Source of the DNA: Saprolegnia diclina VS20 | Taxonomy: Eukaryota > Oomycota > Saprolegniomycetes > Saprolegniales > Saprolegniaceae | Assembly: GCF_000281045.1 (NCBI RefSeq) | Contig: NW_008246091.1 | Coordinates: 42,147 to 67,520, forward strand | Reading direction: 5' to 3' | DNA: 25,374 bases | In this document: in pieces, positions 17,822 to 25,374 of the stretch | Layout of the letters: the number at the start of each line of letters is the position of its first letter | Numbering within the stretch: the stretch's first letter is position 1 | Position numbers and translations under genes: made by a program | The notes under the pieces: model-generated | The model's database searches: none | The model's input: the letters and a program-made list of their open reading frames with translations, nothing else | Told to the model about the DNA's origin: nothing

Positions 17822-18448
17822 TTACAACTTCAAGATGCCGTGGTTGGGCATGTACTTCTCGTGGTTGCCGTCAAGGGCGAGGACGCCCTCCGAGCGGAGC
17901 TTGGCGTACACATCACGTTCGTACTTGGTGAAGCCCCACTTCTTGGAGCCAAGCACCTTCTGGCGACCCGGGAACTTGAACTTGGCGCGGCGAAGGGCCT
18001 CGACGACGGCGGGGCCGAACGAGTCCTTGGAGCGCACCGAGATAATCGGCTGGCCAATGGCGACGCGAGCGGCAACGCCCGTGGGCTTGCCGTAAGCGTG
18101 ACGCATACCGGTCTGGAGACGATCGGCACCGGCGCACGAAAGCATCTTGTTGATACGCAAGACCTGGAACGGGTGGCAGCGGATGCGCATGTGGAAGTTG
18201 TCCTTGCCGCAGTACTTGGTGAGGTAGCGGTTGGCCGAAATGCGGGCGGCTTCAAGCGCCTCCGACGAGAGCTGTTCCTTCTCGTCCGAGACCAAGTGGC
18301 ACACGAACGGGAACGTGTCGACCGACGCCTTCTTGTTACCGACATCGTAGATGCGGATCTTCGGGTCCGGCACACCGCGGCAGTAGCGGGACTTGATGAA
18401 CGGCTTCTTGTTCTGGAAACGGTAGCACTTGGCAGGACGGCGACCCAT
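17822..18448 (-). CDS. RPL10: Ribosomal protein uL16 (L10e), large cytosolic subunit
   Basis: Late-joining 60S protein near the peptidyl-transferase centre and P-site tRNA. The 208-residue protein begins [17 protein letters not shown] and contains [55 protein letters not shown] in sequence, and [20 protein letters not shown], all highly conserved in eukaryotic uL16. The flexible P-site loop (about 104-114) is intact. The usual length is about 213, so only the extreme C-terminus is shorter. The start is fixed by the family N-terminus. It is intronless. Confidence 0.97.
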   Translation of the reverse strand: MGRRPAKCYRFQNKKPFIKSRYCRGVPDPKIRIYDVGNKKASVDTFPFVCHLVSDEKEQLSSEALEAARISANRYLTKYCGKDNFHMRIRCHPFQVLRINKMLSCAGADRLQTGMRHAYGKPTGVAARVAIGQPIISVRSKDSFGPAVVEALRRAKFKFPGRQKVLGSKKWGFTKYERDVYAKLRSEGVLALDGNHEKYMPNHGILKL

Positions 18449-18462
18449 GGTGACTTGGTAGA

Positions 18463-18479
18463 GCAAATACGATACTGAG
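18463..18479 (-). promoter_or_regulatory. Initiator and T-rich flank of uL16
   Basis: CTCAGTATCGTATTTGC on the minus strand is very like the eL15 element (14 of 17). The likely start at the complement of 18476 gives a 28-nt 5' UTR. CCAAT motifs at 18511-18515 and 18592-18596 lie upstream. Confidence 0.5.
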
Positions 18480-18596
18480 TGGCGGCGGCGACGCTCGAGC
18501 TGCGGACCAACCAATATGCTCACCGACCTCTACAAGCTAATGCAGCCACGCCACCAAAATATCGAACCCGAGAGGTGCAAATTTCGATCCGCCAAT

Positions 18597-19512
18597 CAGA
18601 TCGCAGTCGGAGCTATTTTTTTACCTGCAGACCTACCCCGCACGGTATAGTGAACGCGTGATGTGGTCGCATTAAATGTATGATATAGAAATAGACGCAT
18701 GGATATAGTAAAATGCAGTACAACTCTAATTCTGTACTATAAAAATAGTGGCCTTGTTTTTTTAAACGATCGGCAAACCATACAAACACCAAGACGATGG
18801 CCATCGAACGTGGCAGCACGAGCGTCGGTCCCGAATTCTTGGCGCGCCAACGAAGTCGCGAAGACAAAGAAGGTCGGGCTCGTATTGCCACCGAAAGCCC
18901 CCTTATGAGATAACGTGCTATGCCGCCGAGCTTTGGGAGAAGGCGCGGGGATATATATGTGGGACAGGGTACTTGCCTTCGAGCAGGGCGACGAGGTCCG
19001 AGGGGAATAGCCCACAATAGCAGCATCGGATACCTTTTCTAAACCTTTCGGAGGATGCTGTGGCCGATATAAGAGCATTGGCTTGAGATGCGACGTCGCT
19101 ATGGAGCAGACGTAGAAGCGCAACCAACAAATGGAGCTGACGACGTGCGACTTGACGCTATGGAGCAGCGCTCGACAAGATGCACTTGCAACACCAACAA
19201 CCAACGACCAAAGCTATCCAAAGTCTCACCAAGGGAGCTACTTTGCAGCAGGCCATTTTGCTTACAGGCGCTCGTAGCTAAGATATGAGAGCGACCAAGT
19301 ACCGACAGGGGTGCTTGGACGAGCGGGACGATGACGGGAGCTCAGCGAGTGGATCTGGCAGTCGTCCGAGCAGCGGGATGCATCTGTTGTTTATCCTGGT
19401 CAGGGCGAATGCTGTCGACGACGAGCACGGACATGGCCACGTTGAACGAGTGACAATGACACGCGACTGGATTCGGCGGCTCAGGCCAATAAGATACTAA
19501 ACTACACTAAGA
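18597..19512. other. Intergenic region between uL16 and the acidic hypothetical gene
   Basis: About 900 bp, AT-rich near 18660-18780. Minus-strand frames of 137 and 155 codons exist here, but they overlap each other in different frames and look non-coding. I searched for snRNA and 5S rRNA motifs by eye and found none. Confidence 0.35.
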
Positions 19513-20013
19513 CTACAGACTTGTGCTGGTCGCGCGCGCGTACTCGGGCACATGCCGTGCGTGGACGTCGGCCTTGATGGCTTGGATGGTCTCGAGGCAG
19601 CGGTTGATCTTCTTGAGCATCTCGTAGATGCGCGGGTCGGCGAGCCCGTGCTCGGGGTCGTCGCTGTCATTCTCGTCGTCGTCGTTGGCGTCGCTGGACG
19701 AGGCCATGGACGCCAGCTCGTCGGGTCGCATGCTGATGAGGATCGTGTTGGTCATGCTTTCGCTGGCGTCGGCGCGCCGCACGATCGGTTGGTCGTCGTC
19801 GTCGGGAATGTCGTGAAGCGCACGCTTGGACGACGGCTTCTTTGGGTGCAGAGGCGGCGGCTGGTAGATAGGATCGCGCGGCTCGTTGGAGGTGAAGAGC
19901 CGGCCGATGAGCGAGACACGGCGGCGCTGGACCTCGTGCGACTGCGGCAAGGCGGCCTTGGCGACCGGCGACCGGTTCAGCGAGAACGGCGAGCTGAAGC
20001 GGGCGAGCGACAT
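19513..20013 (-). CDS. Hypothetical 166-residue acidic protein
   Basis: I do not recognise a family. The N-terminal half is basic and Ser/Pro-rich (about 1-65), with patches such as RRRVSLIGR and KKPSSKR that could be phosphorylation or nuclear-localisation sites. A DDDD cluster lies at about 71-75, and an acidic stretch at about 108-123 is rich in Asp, Glu and Asn. The C-terminal part (IYEMLKKINRCLETIQAIKADVHARH, about 130-156) is predicted helical and may form a short coiled coil. An initiator-like CCATTCC lies 13 nt before the ATG, which supports both the gene and its start. Codon use has the G/C third-position bias of its neighbours. No signal peptide or membrane helix. Confidence 0.65.
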   Translation of the reverse strand: MSLARFSSPFSLNRSPVAKAALPQSHEVQRRRVSLIGRLFTSNEPRDPIYQPPPLHPKKPSSKRALHDIPDDDDQPIVRRADASESMTNTILISMRPDELASMASSSDANDDDENDSDDPEHGLADPRIYEMLKKINRCLETIQAIKADVHARHVPEYARATSTSL

Positions 20014-20021
20014 GCAATCGC

Positions 20022-20028
20022 GGAATGG
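20022..20028 (-). promoter_or_regulatory. Oomycete-type initiator for the acidic hypothetical gene
   Basis: CCATTCC in GCTCCATTCCGCG on the minus strand. Start at the complement of 20026 leaves a 13-nt 5' UTR, which is short but plausible in oomycetes. Confidence 0.45.
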
Positions 20029-20933
20029 AGCGGCGCCAGAGAGCCGTCGCCGCCGCTGGCATTACGAAGGCGATCGAGTCGGAGCCCAGCTGGTGCCATG
20101 TCACCACTTGGCCACCACTGGATTTCCCACCTTTTTCACGTGTAAAACGATACGCACCCTCCCACATTGCCACACGATGGCTGACTTTGCTTGGGTCGTA
20201 CAGTGCAGCCGCGGTGGGCTGCCTCGGGGCAAACACTGCGCCGATGGCGGGTGCGACTCCGTCCATTCCAGCCATTTTGCACGCAACAAAAGACACAGGT
20301 CGCTGCGCATGCCCATGCACAGTGAACATCATGCGGATCACAGGCACAAGGCGTGTAGAGGACAGTAGTACCTATTGCAGCGTCGTTTCGACGAGCAAGA
20401 CGCTTGGACTCGACCTTTCACTCGTCCAACGCAGCAGTAATTCAGTGCATACCGCCGGATGGGATGCATGAAAGCGGTCGTGGGACGCGTCCGTTATAAA
20501 ACACACATAAAACACACGTTTTTCACGCGCGACCATGGTGCCGCAGAAAAAGAACGGGGACATGCGAGGGGACTTGCTGCTGGGCGCCGGACGTTTGACG
20601 ATAACGATCACCGCAGAGTCCGCTAGGCATGAGGAGACTAGGATAACGTTATCATTATACCCGAGCCGATGTGACCTCTGCGCTCTAAGTAGCGTAGCAT
20701 CTCTTATCGGCGCCCATGACCAACCTGCACTTGGAGCTCTGGTCCAAGAGAACAGTATAGGAAATCTCAGTTTGAATATGGGATTACTGCAGGTTGCTTA
20801 TCAAGTGTCCGAAGAGGATCGCGCGCTTGGCGTGATGACGATAAGAGTCGTTGGGGCATGCGTTCTTTGAGCTAGCTTGCGTCGGTGTCGGTGGTGGTGT
20901 TGCGTGTCGTTGGTCGAATAAGCTGCTGTCTTT
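20029..20933. other. Intergenic region with one doubtful reading frame
   Basis: About 900 bp. A plus-strand frame at 20535-20870 (111 codons) begins ACCATGG about 40 bp after TATAAAA (20495-20501), but its sequence resembles no protein and lacks the local codon bias. I see no other gene. Confidence 0.35.
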
Positions 20934-21215
20934 TCAGCGCCATTGGCAGACGGTGACGTACTGAGCGACCGCCATGAGCGTCATCGGCTGGAGGCGCTCG
21001 AGGTCGAGTTCGACTTCCTCGGAGCTGCAGTTGGCAACGTGCGACGGTTCGTACTGTGCGACGAGGGCCAGAAGACCTTCGAGCGCATCGCTCGAGAGCA
21101 TCGTGATCTGGCTCACGAGACCGGCGAGGGCATCGCGCGTCGGGCTGCGCATTGTCGAGCGAAACGTTGGCATTGAGGTTGAGGTTGAGGTTGAGGTTGA
21201 GGTGCACGCAAGCAT
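20934..21215 (-). CDS. Small protein consisting mainly of a BET-type NET domain
   Basis: The C-terminal 65 or so residues match the extra-terminal (NET/ET) domain of BET bromodomain proteins: an N-terminal helix (RDALAGLVSQITML), EGLLALVAQYEP, then EEVELDLERLQPMTLMAVAQYV, corresponding to the family's [21 protein letters not shown]. NET domains bind short basic or amphipathic peptides of chromatin regulators. There is no bromodomain in the frame or anywhere upstream in this window. From the ATG at 21215 the product has 93 residues, with a Ser-Thr repeat encoded by the hexanucleotide tract; ATGs at 21173 (79 residues) or 21302 (122 residues) are alternatives, and a 5' intron is possible. The stop at 20934 and the domain are secure; the start is not. 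Confidence 0.7.
   Translation of the reverse strand: MLACTSTSTSTSTSMPTFRSTMRSPTRDALAGLVSQITMLSSDALEGLLALVAQYEPSHVANCSSEEVELDLERLQPMTLMAVAQYVTVCQWR
21174..21203. repeat. Hexanucleotide microsatellite, TGAGGT x5
   Basis: Five perfect TGAGGT units at the 5' end of the NET-domain gene. On the minus strand they encode a Ser-Thr dipeptide run if the ATG at 21215 is used. Likely length-variable. Confidence 0.9.
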
Positions 21216-21216
21216 C

Positions 21217-21250
21217 TTTATGAGGTTGTGCACGTGGAGGCAAAAGGAAA
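21217..21250. repeat. 34-bp sequence repeated exactly at the window end
   Basis: Identical and in the same orientation to 25341-25374, the last 34 bases of the window. It includes the palindrome GTGCAC next to CACGTG and lies just upstream of the NET-domain gene's preferred ATG. Confidence 0.95.
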
Positions 21251-21302
21251 TCTGAATGTGCAATCTCAATTTCAACGTTCGCCAAAAATCACCCAGCGGC
21301 AT

Positions 21303-21309
21303 CGAATGA
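21303..21309 (-). promoter_or_regulatory. Possible initiator for the NET-domain gene
   Basis: TCATTCG on the minus strand with a T-rich flank (GATTTTTGG) about 15 nt downstream. It is one base off the YCAYTYY consensus. If used, it places the start near 21307, upstream of ATGs at 21302, 21215 and 21173. Confidence 0.3.
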
Positions 21310-22202
21310 TGGTCGATCTGATGCGTGAGTGATGGTTGCTGACCTGTGTAAGCGTGTTGAAATGAAAACCTGACCTGGATGAACGTTCGCGCACGCCGCC
21401 TTGAGCCACGAATCACGAGCGACGACGCGACGAGTGTTGGCGCTTGCAAGTTGTTGTGGGTTGTGACGACGCGTGGGTCGTCGACCGAGACTGTCTTTGC
21501 ACGTGTGATACCCAAAGTTTCAAAACGACAATTCTGGTCTAGGAATTGGTCAATGCCTTGCATCTGGTCGACACTTCTAGTCGTCAGCGCAATGTGCGAG
21601 CTAGATAAGCTGCGTGTCCAACTCGAGTGCTGAAAAAGGCAGACGAAGGGAGCGTTCTGTGCCCGGTGAGTGCTCGTGCTCGTAGATGACTGCACTTCGA
21701 AATGCCACACGATGTAGCAATGTATGGAGAGCTCTGGAGGACACACCTCTTGCGTTTCAAGACGGAGCGGTCAACGTCATTGGGTCAACATCGCTCCATT
21801 TTCTGCAGCGTAGTGTTGTGCGTGTGGCACAACGCGTATGTAGTAAGGTAACTTTGATGTCGGTACCCGGTACCTCGAGACGTCGCTTCGAACCTGCACG
21901 ATCGCGCCGACTTGGGCCCAAACCACGCGCCAGACACGACTGGGATGGCCGTAATACAAGCTACGAGGTTCGACTTGACAAATCTGTAGAACTGGTGGAT
22001 TCGATCGAGCTCTTGTAGACTATGGCATCCAGCCACGACCCATAAACAACGACCTGAGCCGTCCCGATGTCGAATCTAGCCCTATCGCCGTTGCTATCTT
22101 CTTGCTTGTCGGCTACTTTCGTTCCGTAAATGTCTAATGCACCAAAATAGATTCACCACAGGAGTTTCGATCGCCTTGCTACAGTTCAGTTGGACAACAC
22201 GC
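21310..22202. other. Divergent intergenic region between the NET gene and the large membrane protein
   Basis: About 900 bp with no convincing gene. It should hold the upstream regions of both divergent genes. The frame of the large membrane protein stays open past an in-frame ATG at 22137, so part of the right end could be coding. Confidence 0.35.
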
Positions 22203-25200
22203 ATGCTGGGTCGCTCGCTCGCGGTGGCTCCGTCGGCGCCGTCAGTAGAACACTTGGCGCCGTCGCGGTCGCAGTGGGCACTGGCTATCGCTGGTGTCGC
22301 CTATCTTGTCATCTCGCTCGGCATCGGTCTCTGGTACCTCTCGCTCCTCTCGCCAAGTCTCGCCAATGACCTCTGGTGGGCTGGCTTTACCCCGACGGGG
22401 GGCGAAGCCCTTCTTATCGACCTTGTCAACGCCCAATTGGCGCTTGTGGCAGCGTCCACCGTAAACATTTACGCGGCGGATGCGACGATGCAAAAACTCT
22501 ACAACATGTCGACAGCTGGCACAAGCGTGTCGCCCACGTACGCTCGCCGTGCCATCTTGGGCGAGCTCACGTCCATCGAGTACGCCGTGCCGCAGCTCCG
22601 GACCGTGTCTGGGTCCTGGTCGATGCGCATCAACGTGCAGCACTGCTGGGTCGACTTTAACAAAACGTTCGAGATGGCCCACACGGACGCCCGCCAGCGC
22701 CGCTGCGAACGCTTCTTTGCGACCAACGGGGCCGTGTACATCGAAGCCATTTTGCGCAATGTAATCTGGACCGACTTTCAGGCGATTTGGGGCGGCGACG
22801 ACGCCCCGTTCACGGTCGCCATTCAGTTGGCTTTGGAAGAGACTGCGATTGGACAAGCCTTTTTGAACCAAGTGTCGACGGCGCGCGCGTCGACGACGAT
22901 CCAAGACGAGATTCTCTACTGGCAAAACTACAAACTGGATCGGTTTGAGCTGCAGTGGCAGAACCGGTGGCAAGTCGGTATCACAGAAACCATATTCCTC
23001 GAGAATGCGATTGGCATGCGGCAGCTCGTGACGATCAAGAACCTCCCGCGACTCACAGGTCCGTGGACGTCCCTTCGGCTCTTTTGGATTCCACTCAACG
23101 ACCTCTGGAACCTCCACGACATGAACCGCAGTTTGGTGCGCGGGTCGTCGCGGGATTTCCGAGCAAATCTCTCAACGGCGCTGCCTGCTATGGACCTCGA
23201 AGTGTTCATCGGAGAGACCTCGGTCTCGGGTCAATTCTTCAACCAAGCCGCGCTCTTCCGGACCACGGTCGGTCCGTTCGAGAGCATCGACCTTGTCTAC
23301 AAGTCTCTACCTCAAACAAGTGTCCAAGCCTTCGTGGCGCTGCGCCAACGTCTCGTCGCCGCTCCTGGCGGACACGACCTCTTGACCGCGCTGCCGAGAA
23401 TCGCAGTAGAGTTGACGCCTCTCGGATGGCGGTCGTTTGGCTATTACGGCGGCGACCCAGCCTGCACGGCGCTACCGCGGACGACCTATGTGCAGCAGTC
23501 GTTCGACTTCTTCTACGATTGTTCCAAGCCCAAGCCACTTATGCTTGTGGTTGACCCGCTGCTGCTCGTGCTTGCTCGCGTCGCTACTGCGAGCCAGCCC
23601 ATCCAAGACATTTGCGCCGTGGCCTCCCCAGCGGCAGCTTGTATTGCTGCCACCACAGCTACGGACCAGCTCTTGGAGTCTTTTGCGCTGGACTGGAATA
23701 CCTCGGTCGCAAATGAGATTGGGCTAAACATTGGCTTGATGCAGTACGCTACTGCAGCCAATGGCTCGTGGGTCGTCCTCAAACAACCTCTGCTTGAGCC
23801 CTCGTTTGCGTTCTTTGGCTACGTCTTTCTCTTTGATTGGGTCCTCGGCAACCGCGAAGTCGTGTCGTTTCAAGGAGACAATGGCAATCTCACCTTGATC
23901 TCAAATGCCTATAGTCCACAACTCTACACAACAGGGACGCAGCCGCTGCAGTCTGCGACCCAGATTCTCTACTACCTTGTGGTCGCCACCTCGGTGATTC
24001 TTGTGGGCGTCGGCGGGATAGCACTGGTGTATGCGGCCAAGACCCGACTGCGGTTCAACGGTTTGAACCTCTTCTTCTTCAACCGGATCGTGGGGGCTGT
24101 CTGGATCGGTCGACCGCTGGCTTTTCTACGAGGCGCGTCGGCCATCTTGCTGCTGAGCTCGGCCAACGCATCGCTTGAGACATCTTCCTCTGGCGCATCG
24201 CGGTTCGTGGCGACGCCTCGGAGCTGGCTCGAAGCCATTGTCGTGACCGGTGAGGCCACGTGGCTCACGTACGTCGCCAATGATGTCTTGGTGCTCGTCA
24301 CGCAGGACCAGACGCAGTTGTACAGCTCGATGGCGAGTCTGCTTGTGTGGTTGATCCTCCTCGTCTTGGACGTGGCAAGTCCAATTGCGATCTCTGGGGA
24401 CCTGCAACGGCACTGCAGCGGCGTTCAGCTGGACTATGGTCTCGCATGCACGAGCGGCGTTGTCTCCACGGGCAGTAGCACCCGTGTAGCCACGATTCTC
24501 CTCGTTCAAGGGAGTGCCATTACCCTCTCATCCATGGTTGGCAGCCTGCGCCGCCGGTCGCGACCCGCCAAGGCCAAGGTCGCGGAGGCCTCGCTGCTCG
24601 TCAACGGCATTGCACAGGCGTTTGCACGAACGGCGCTGGGCACAACAGATACGCAGTACGTCTTGGACCATGTGGCTTGCGTACTGGCAGGCTTGCTGCC
24701 GATCGACTACAAGGGCGTTAGCTACACCTTTGACGTCAAGCTCTGGCTGCTGCTCAAGGACCACCTCTCCACGACGCAAGCGACCAAGGTCCTTCGACGA
24801 CCAAAGCTAGTGTACCGCGAGGCGCCGTCTGGACCCTTGTTTGATGCTCCTCACGCCAACGACGTTCAAACTAACCGCCGACACTCTCAAGCATGGACGT
24901 TTTTGTGCAAACTCATGGGGCTTAGCTACGTTGCTTCGTCTATTGTGGGCTCGATCTCGTACCTCACCGTCTCCGAAGTCAACTTGGCGAATGATGTATA
25001 TTGGGCCACCTTCAACACCACTGGCGCGCACGCGTTCATCGCCAACTGGCTCAACGAACAACTCGTCATTGGGAATACCACCATGATTGACCTCCCCCTC
25101 GACCGACCAAGTATCAACGCGATGGCATCGTTTGCGTCATCCACTGCCCTCGTGGCGTCACCCGCCAACTACGGCGCCTACCTCCAGCACACGCTACTGA

Positions 25201-25374
25201 GCTCGATCGAAGCGACGATTGAAGGACTGCGACGCTCGAATGGGTGTGACGCCCCCTGGATCTTTTCGCCGTACTGCTATCTCGATATGAAGAAGACGTG
25301 GACGATGGCCAACTCGATCAAGCGCCAAGCGAGGTGCGATTTTATGAGGTTGTGCACGTGGAGGCAAAAGGAAA
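22203..25374 (+). CDS. Large internally duplicated multi-pass membrane protein (3' end outside window)
   Basis: One uninterrupted frame of 1,057 codons runs to the window edge. Order: a membrane helix at about 26-49; a large probably extracellular domain (about 50-585); a cluster of membrane helices (about 588-610, 632-652, 708-730, 762-780); a soluble, probably cytosolic stretch (about 782-895) with RRRSRPAK and KVLRRPKLVYRE; another helix (about 900-920); and the start of a second ectodomain. Residues 898-1045 repeat 24-168: LANDLWWAGFTPTGGEA parallels LANDVYWATFNTTGAHA, and HCWVDFNKTFEMA...RQRRC parallels YCYLDMKKTWTMA...RQARC. I know no function; it resembles unnamed surface proteins I associate with Saprolegniales. 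I chose the ATG at 22203 because it precedes the first helix closely; ATG 22137 is in frame and possible. The last 11 codons may be chimeric. Confidence 0.85.
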   Translation, partial: MLGRSLAVAPSAPSVEHLAPSRSQWALAIAGVAYLVISLGIGLWYLSLLSPSLANDLWWAGFTPTGGEALLIDLVNAQLALVAASTVNIYAADATMQKLYNMSTAGTSVSPTYARRAILGELTSIEYAVPQLRTVSGSWSMRINVQHCWVDFNKTFEMAHTDARQRRCERFFATNGAVYIEAILRNVIWTDFQAIWGGDDAPFTVAIQLALEETAIGQAFLNQVSTARASTTIQDEILYWQNYKLDRFELQWQNRWQVGITETIFLENAIGMRQLVTIKNLPRLTGPWTSLRLFWIPLNDLWNLHDMNRSLVRGSSRDFRANLSTALPAMDLEVFIGETSVSGQFFNQAALFRTTVGPFESIDLVYKSLPQTSVQAFVALRQRLVAAPGGHDLLTALPRIAVELTPLGWRSFGYYGGDPACTALPRTTYVQQSFDFFYDCSKPKPLMLVVDPLLLVLARVATASQPIQDICAVASPAAACIAATTATDQLLESFALDWNTSVANEIGLNIGLMQYATAANGSWVVLKQPLLEPSFAFFGYVFLFDWVLGNREVVSFQGDNGNLTLISNAYSPQLYTTGTQPLQSATQILYYLVVATSVILVGVGGIALVYAAKTRLRFNGLNLFFFNRIVGAVWIGRPLAFLRGASAILLLSSANASLETSSSGASRFVATPRSWLEAIVVTGEATWLTYVANDVLVLVTQDQTQLYSSMASLLVWLILLVLDVASPIAISGDLQRHCSGVQLDYGLACTSGVVSTGSSTRVATILLVQGSAITLSSMVGSLRRRSRPAKAKVAEASLLVNGIAQAFARTALGTTDTQYVLDHVACVLAGLLPIDYKGVSYTFDVKLWLLLKDHLSTTQATKVLRRPKLVYREAPSGPLFDAPHANDVQTNRRHSQAWTFLCKLMGLSYVASSIVGSISYLTVSEVNLANDVYWATFNTTGAHAFIANWLNEQLVIGNTTMIDLPLDRPSINAMASFASSTALVASPANYGAYLQHTLLSSIEATIEGLRRSNGCDAPWIFSPYCYLDMKKTWTMANSIKRQARCDFMRLCTWRQKE
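25341..25374. repeat. Second copy of the 34-bp repeat, at the window end
   Basis: Exact copy of 21217-21250 running to the last base. It begins at the codon where the membrane protein stops resembling its own first module, so the join may be artificial. Confidence 0.95.

Noticed and set aside
18613-19204. Overlapping minus-strand frames (137 and 155 codons) and a possible snRNA near 18960
   Set aside because: The frames overlap in different phases and look random. An ACTTGCC string resembling a U1 5' end has no supporting downstream structure.
20025-20471. Plus-strand 148-codon frame and an opposite minus-strand frame over 19667-20347
   Set aside because: Neither resembles a protein. The minus-strand frame runs into the acidic hypothetical gene in another phase, and the initiator of that gene lies within it.
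1-25374. CRISPR arrays, prophage, insertion sequences, rRNA genes
   Set aside because: No spaced repeats, phage genes, transposases or rRNA motifs were seen. The window reads as eukaryotic nuclear DNA.

Overview
The window looks like nuclear DNA of an oomycete, most probably of the Saprolegniales. It is GC-rich and gene-dense, with few and very short introns. Several genes have an oomycete-type initiator (YCAYTYY, usually followed by a T-rich flank) 13-40 nt before the start codon. The gene content fits: fungal-type polygalacturonases, Ser/Pro-tailed GH17 glucanases, a plant-type mitochondrial arginase, and large unnamed multi-pass membrane proteins of a kind I associate with this order. The lineage call is inference from gene content and promoter style.

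Layout. 449-3906: two almost identical endopolygalacturonase genes in a divergent head-to-head palindrome (1,239-bp arms, 980-bp spacer). 4294-7196: two GH17-fold proteins on the minus strand. The first is a secreted enzyme with both catalytic glutamates and a repetitive Ser/Pro tail. The second is anchored by a C-terminal membrane helix and has lost both catalytic glutamates. 8197-9150: mitochondrial-type arginase. 10081-11200: a three-exon TPX2-like spindle protein with two inferred 50-nt introns. 11862-13925: a 687-residue six-helix membrane protein of unknown function. 14541-14954, 16178-16795 and 17822-18448: cytosolic ribosomal proteins eS10, eL15 and uL16, with related core promoters. 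19513-20013: a small acidic hypothetical protein. 20934-21215: a small protein that is little more than a BET-type NET domain. 22203 to the window end: the start of a very large membrane protein whose N-terminal module begins a second time at about residue 898.

How the genes relate. The left 7 kb concerns polysaccharides: pectin breakdown by the polygalacturonases, and beta-1,3-glucan cutting (GH17 enzyme) or possibly binding (GH17-like protein). The glucan could be the organism's own wall or a host's. The rest is housekeeping (nitrogen metabolism, spindle, ribosome, chromatin) mixed with lineage-specific membrane proteins. No operon logic is expected or seen.

Most worth a second look: the membrane-anchored GH17 pseudoenzyme; the polygalacturonase palindrome, whose inner boundary lies 4 bp before the initiator; the lone NET-domain protein; the short TPX2-like protein; the internally duplicated membrane protein; and a 34-bp exact repeat that ends at the last base of the window and starts just where that protein stops matching its own first copy, which suggests a chimeric contig end.
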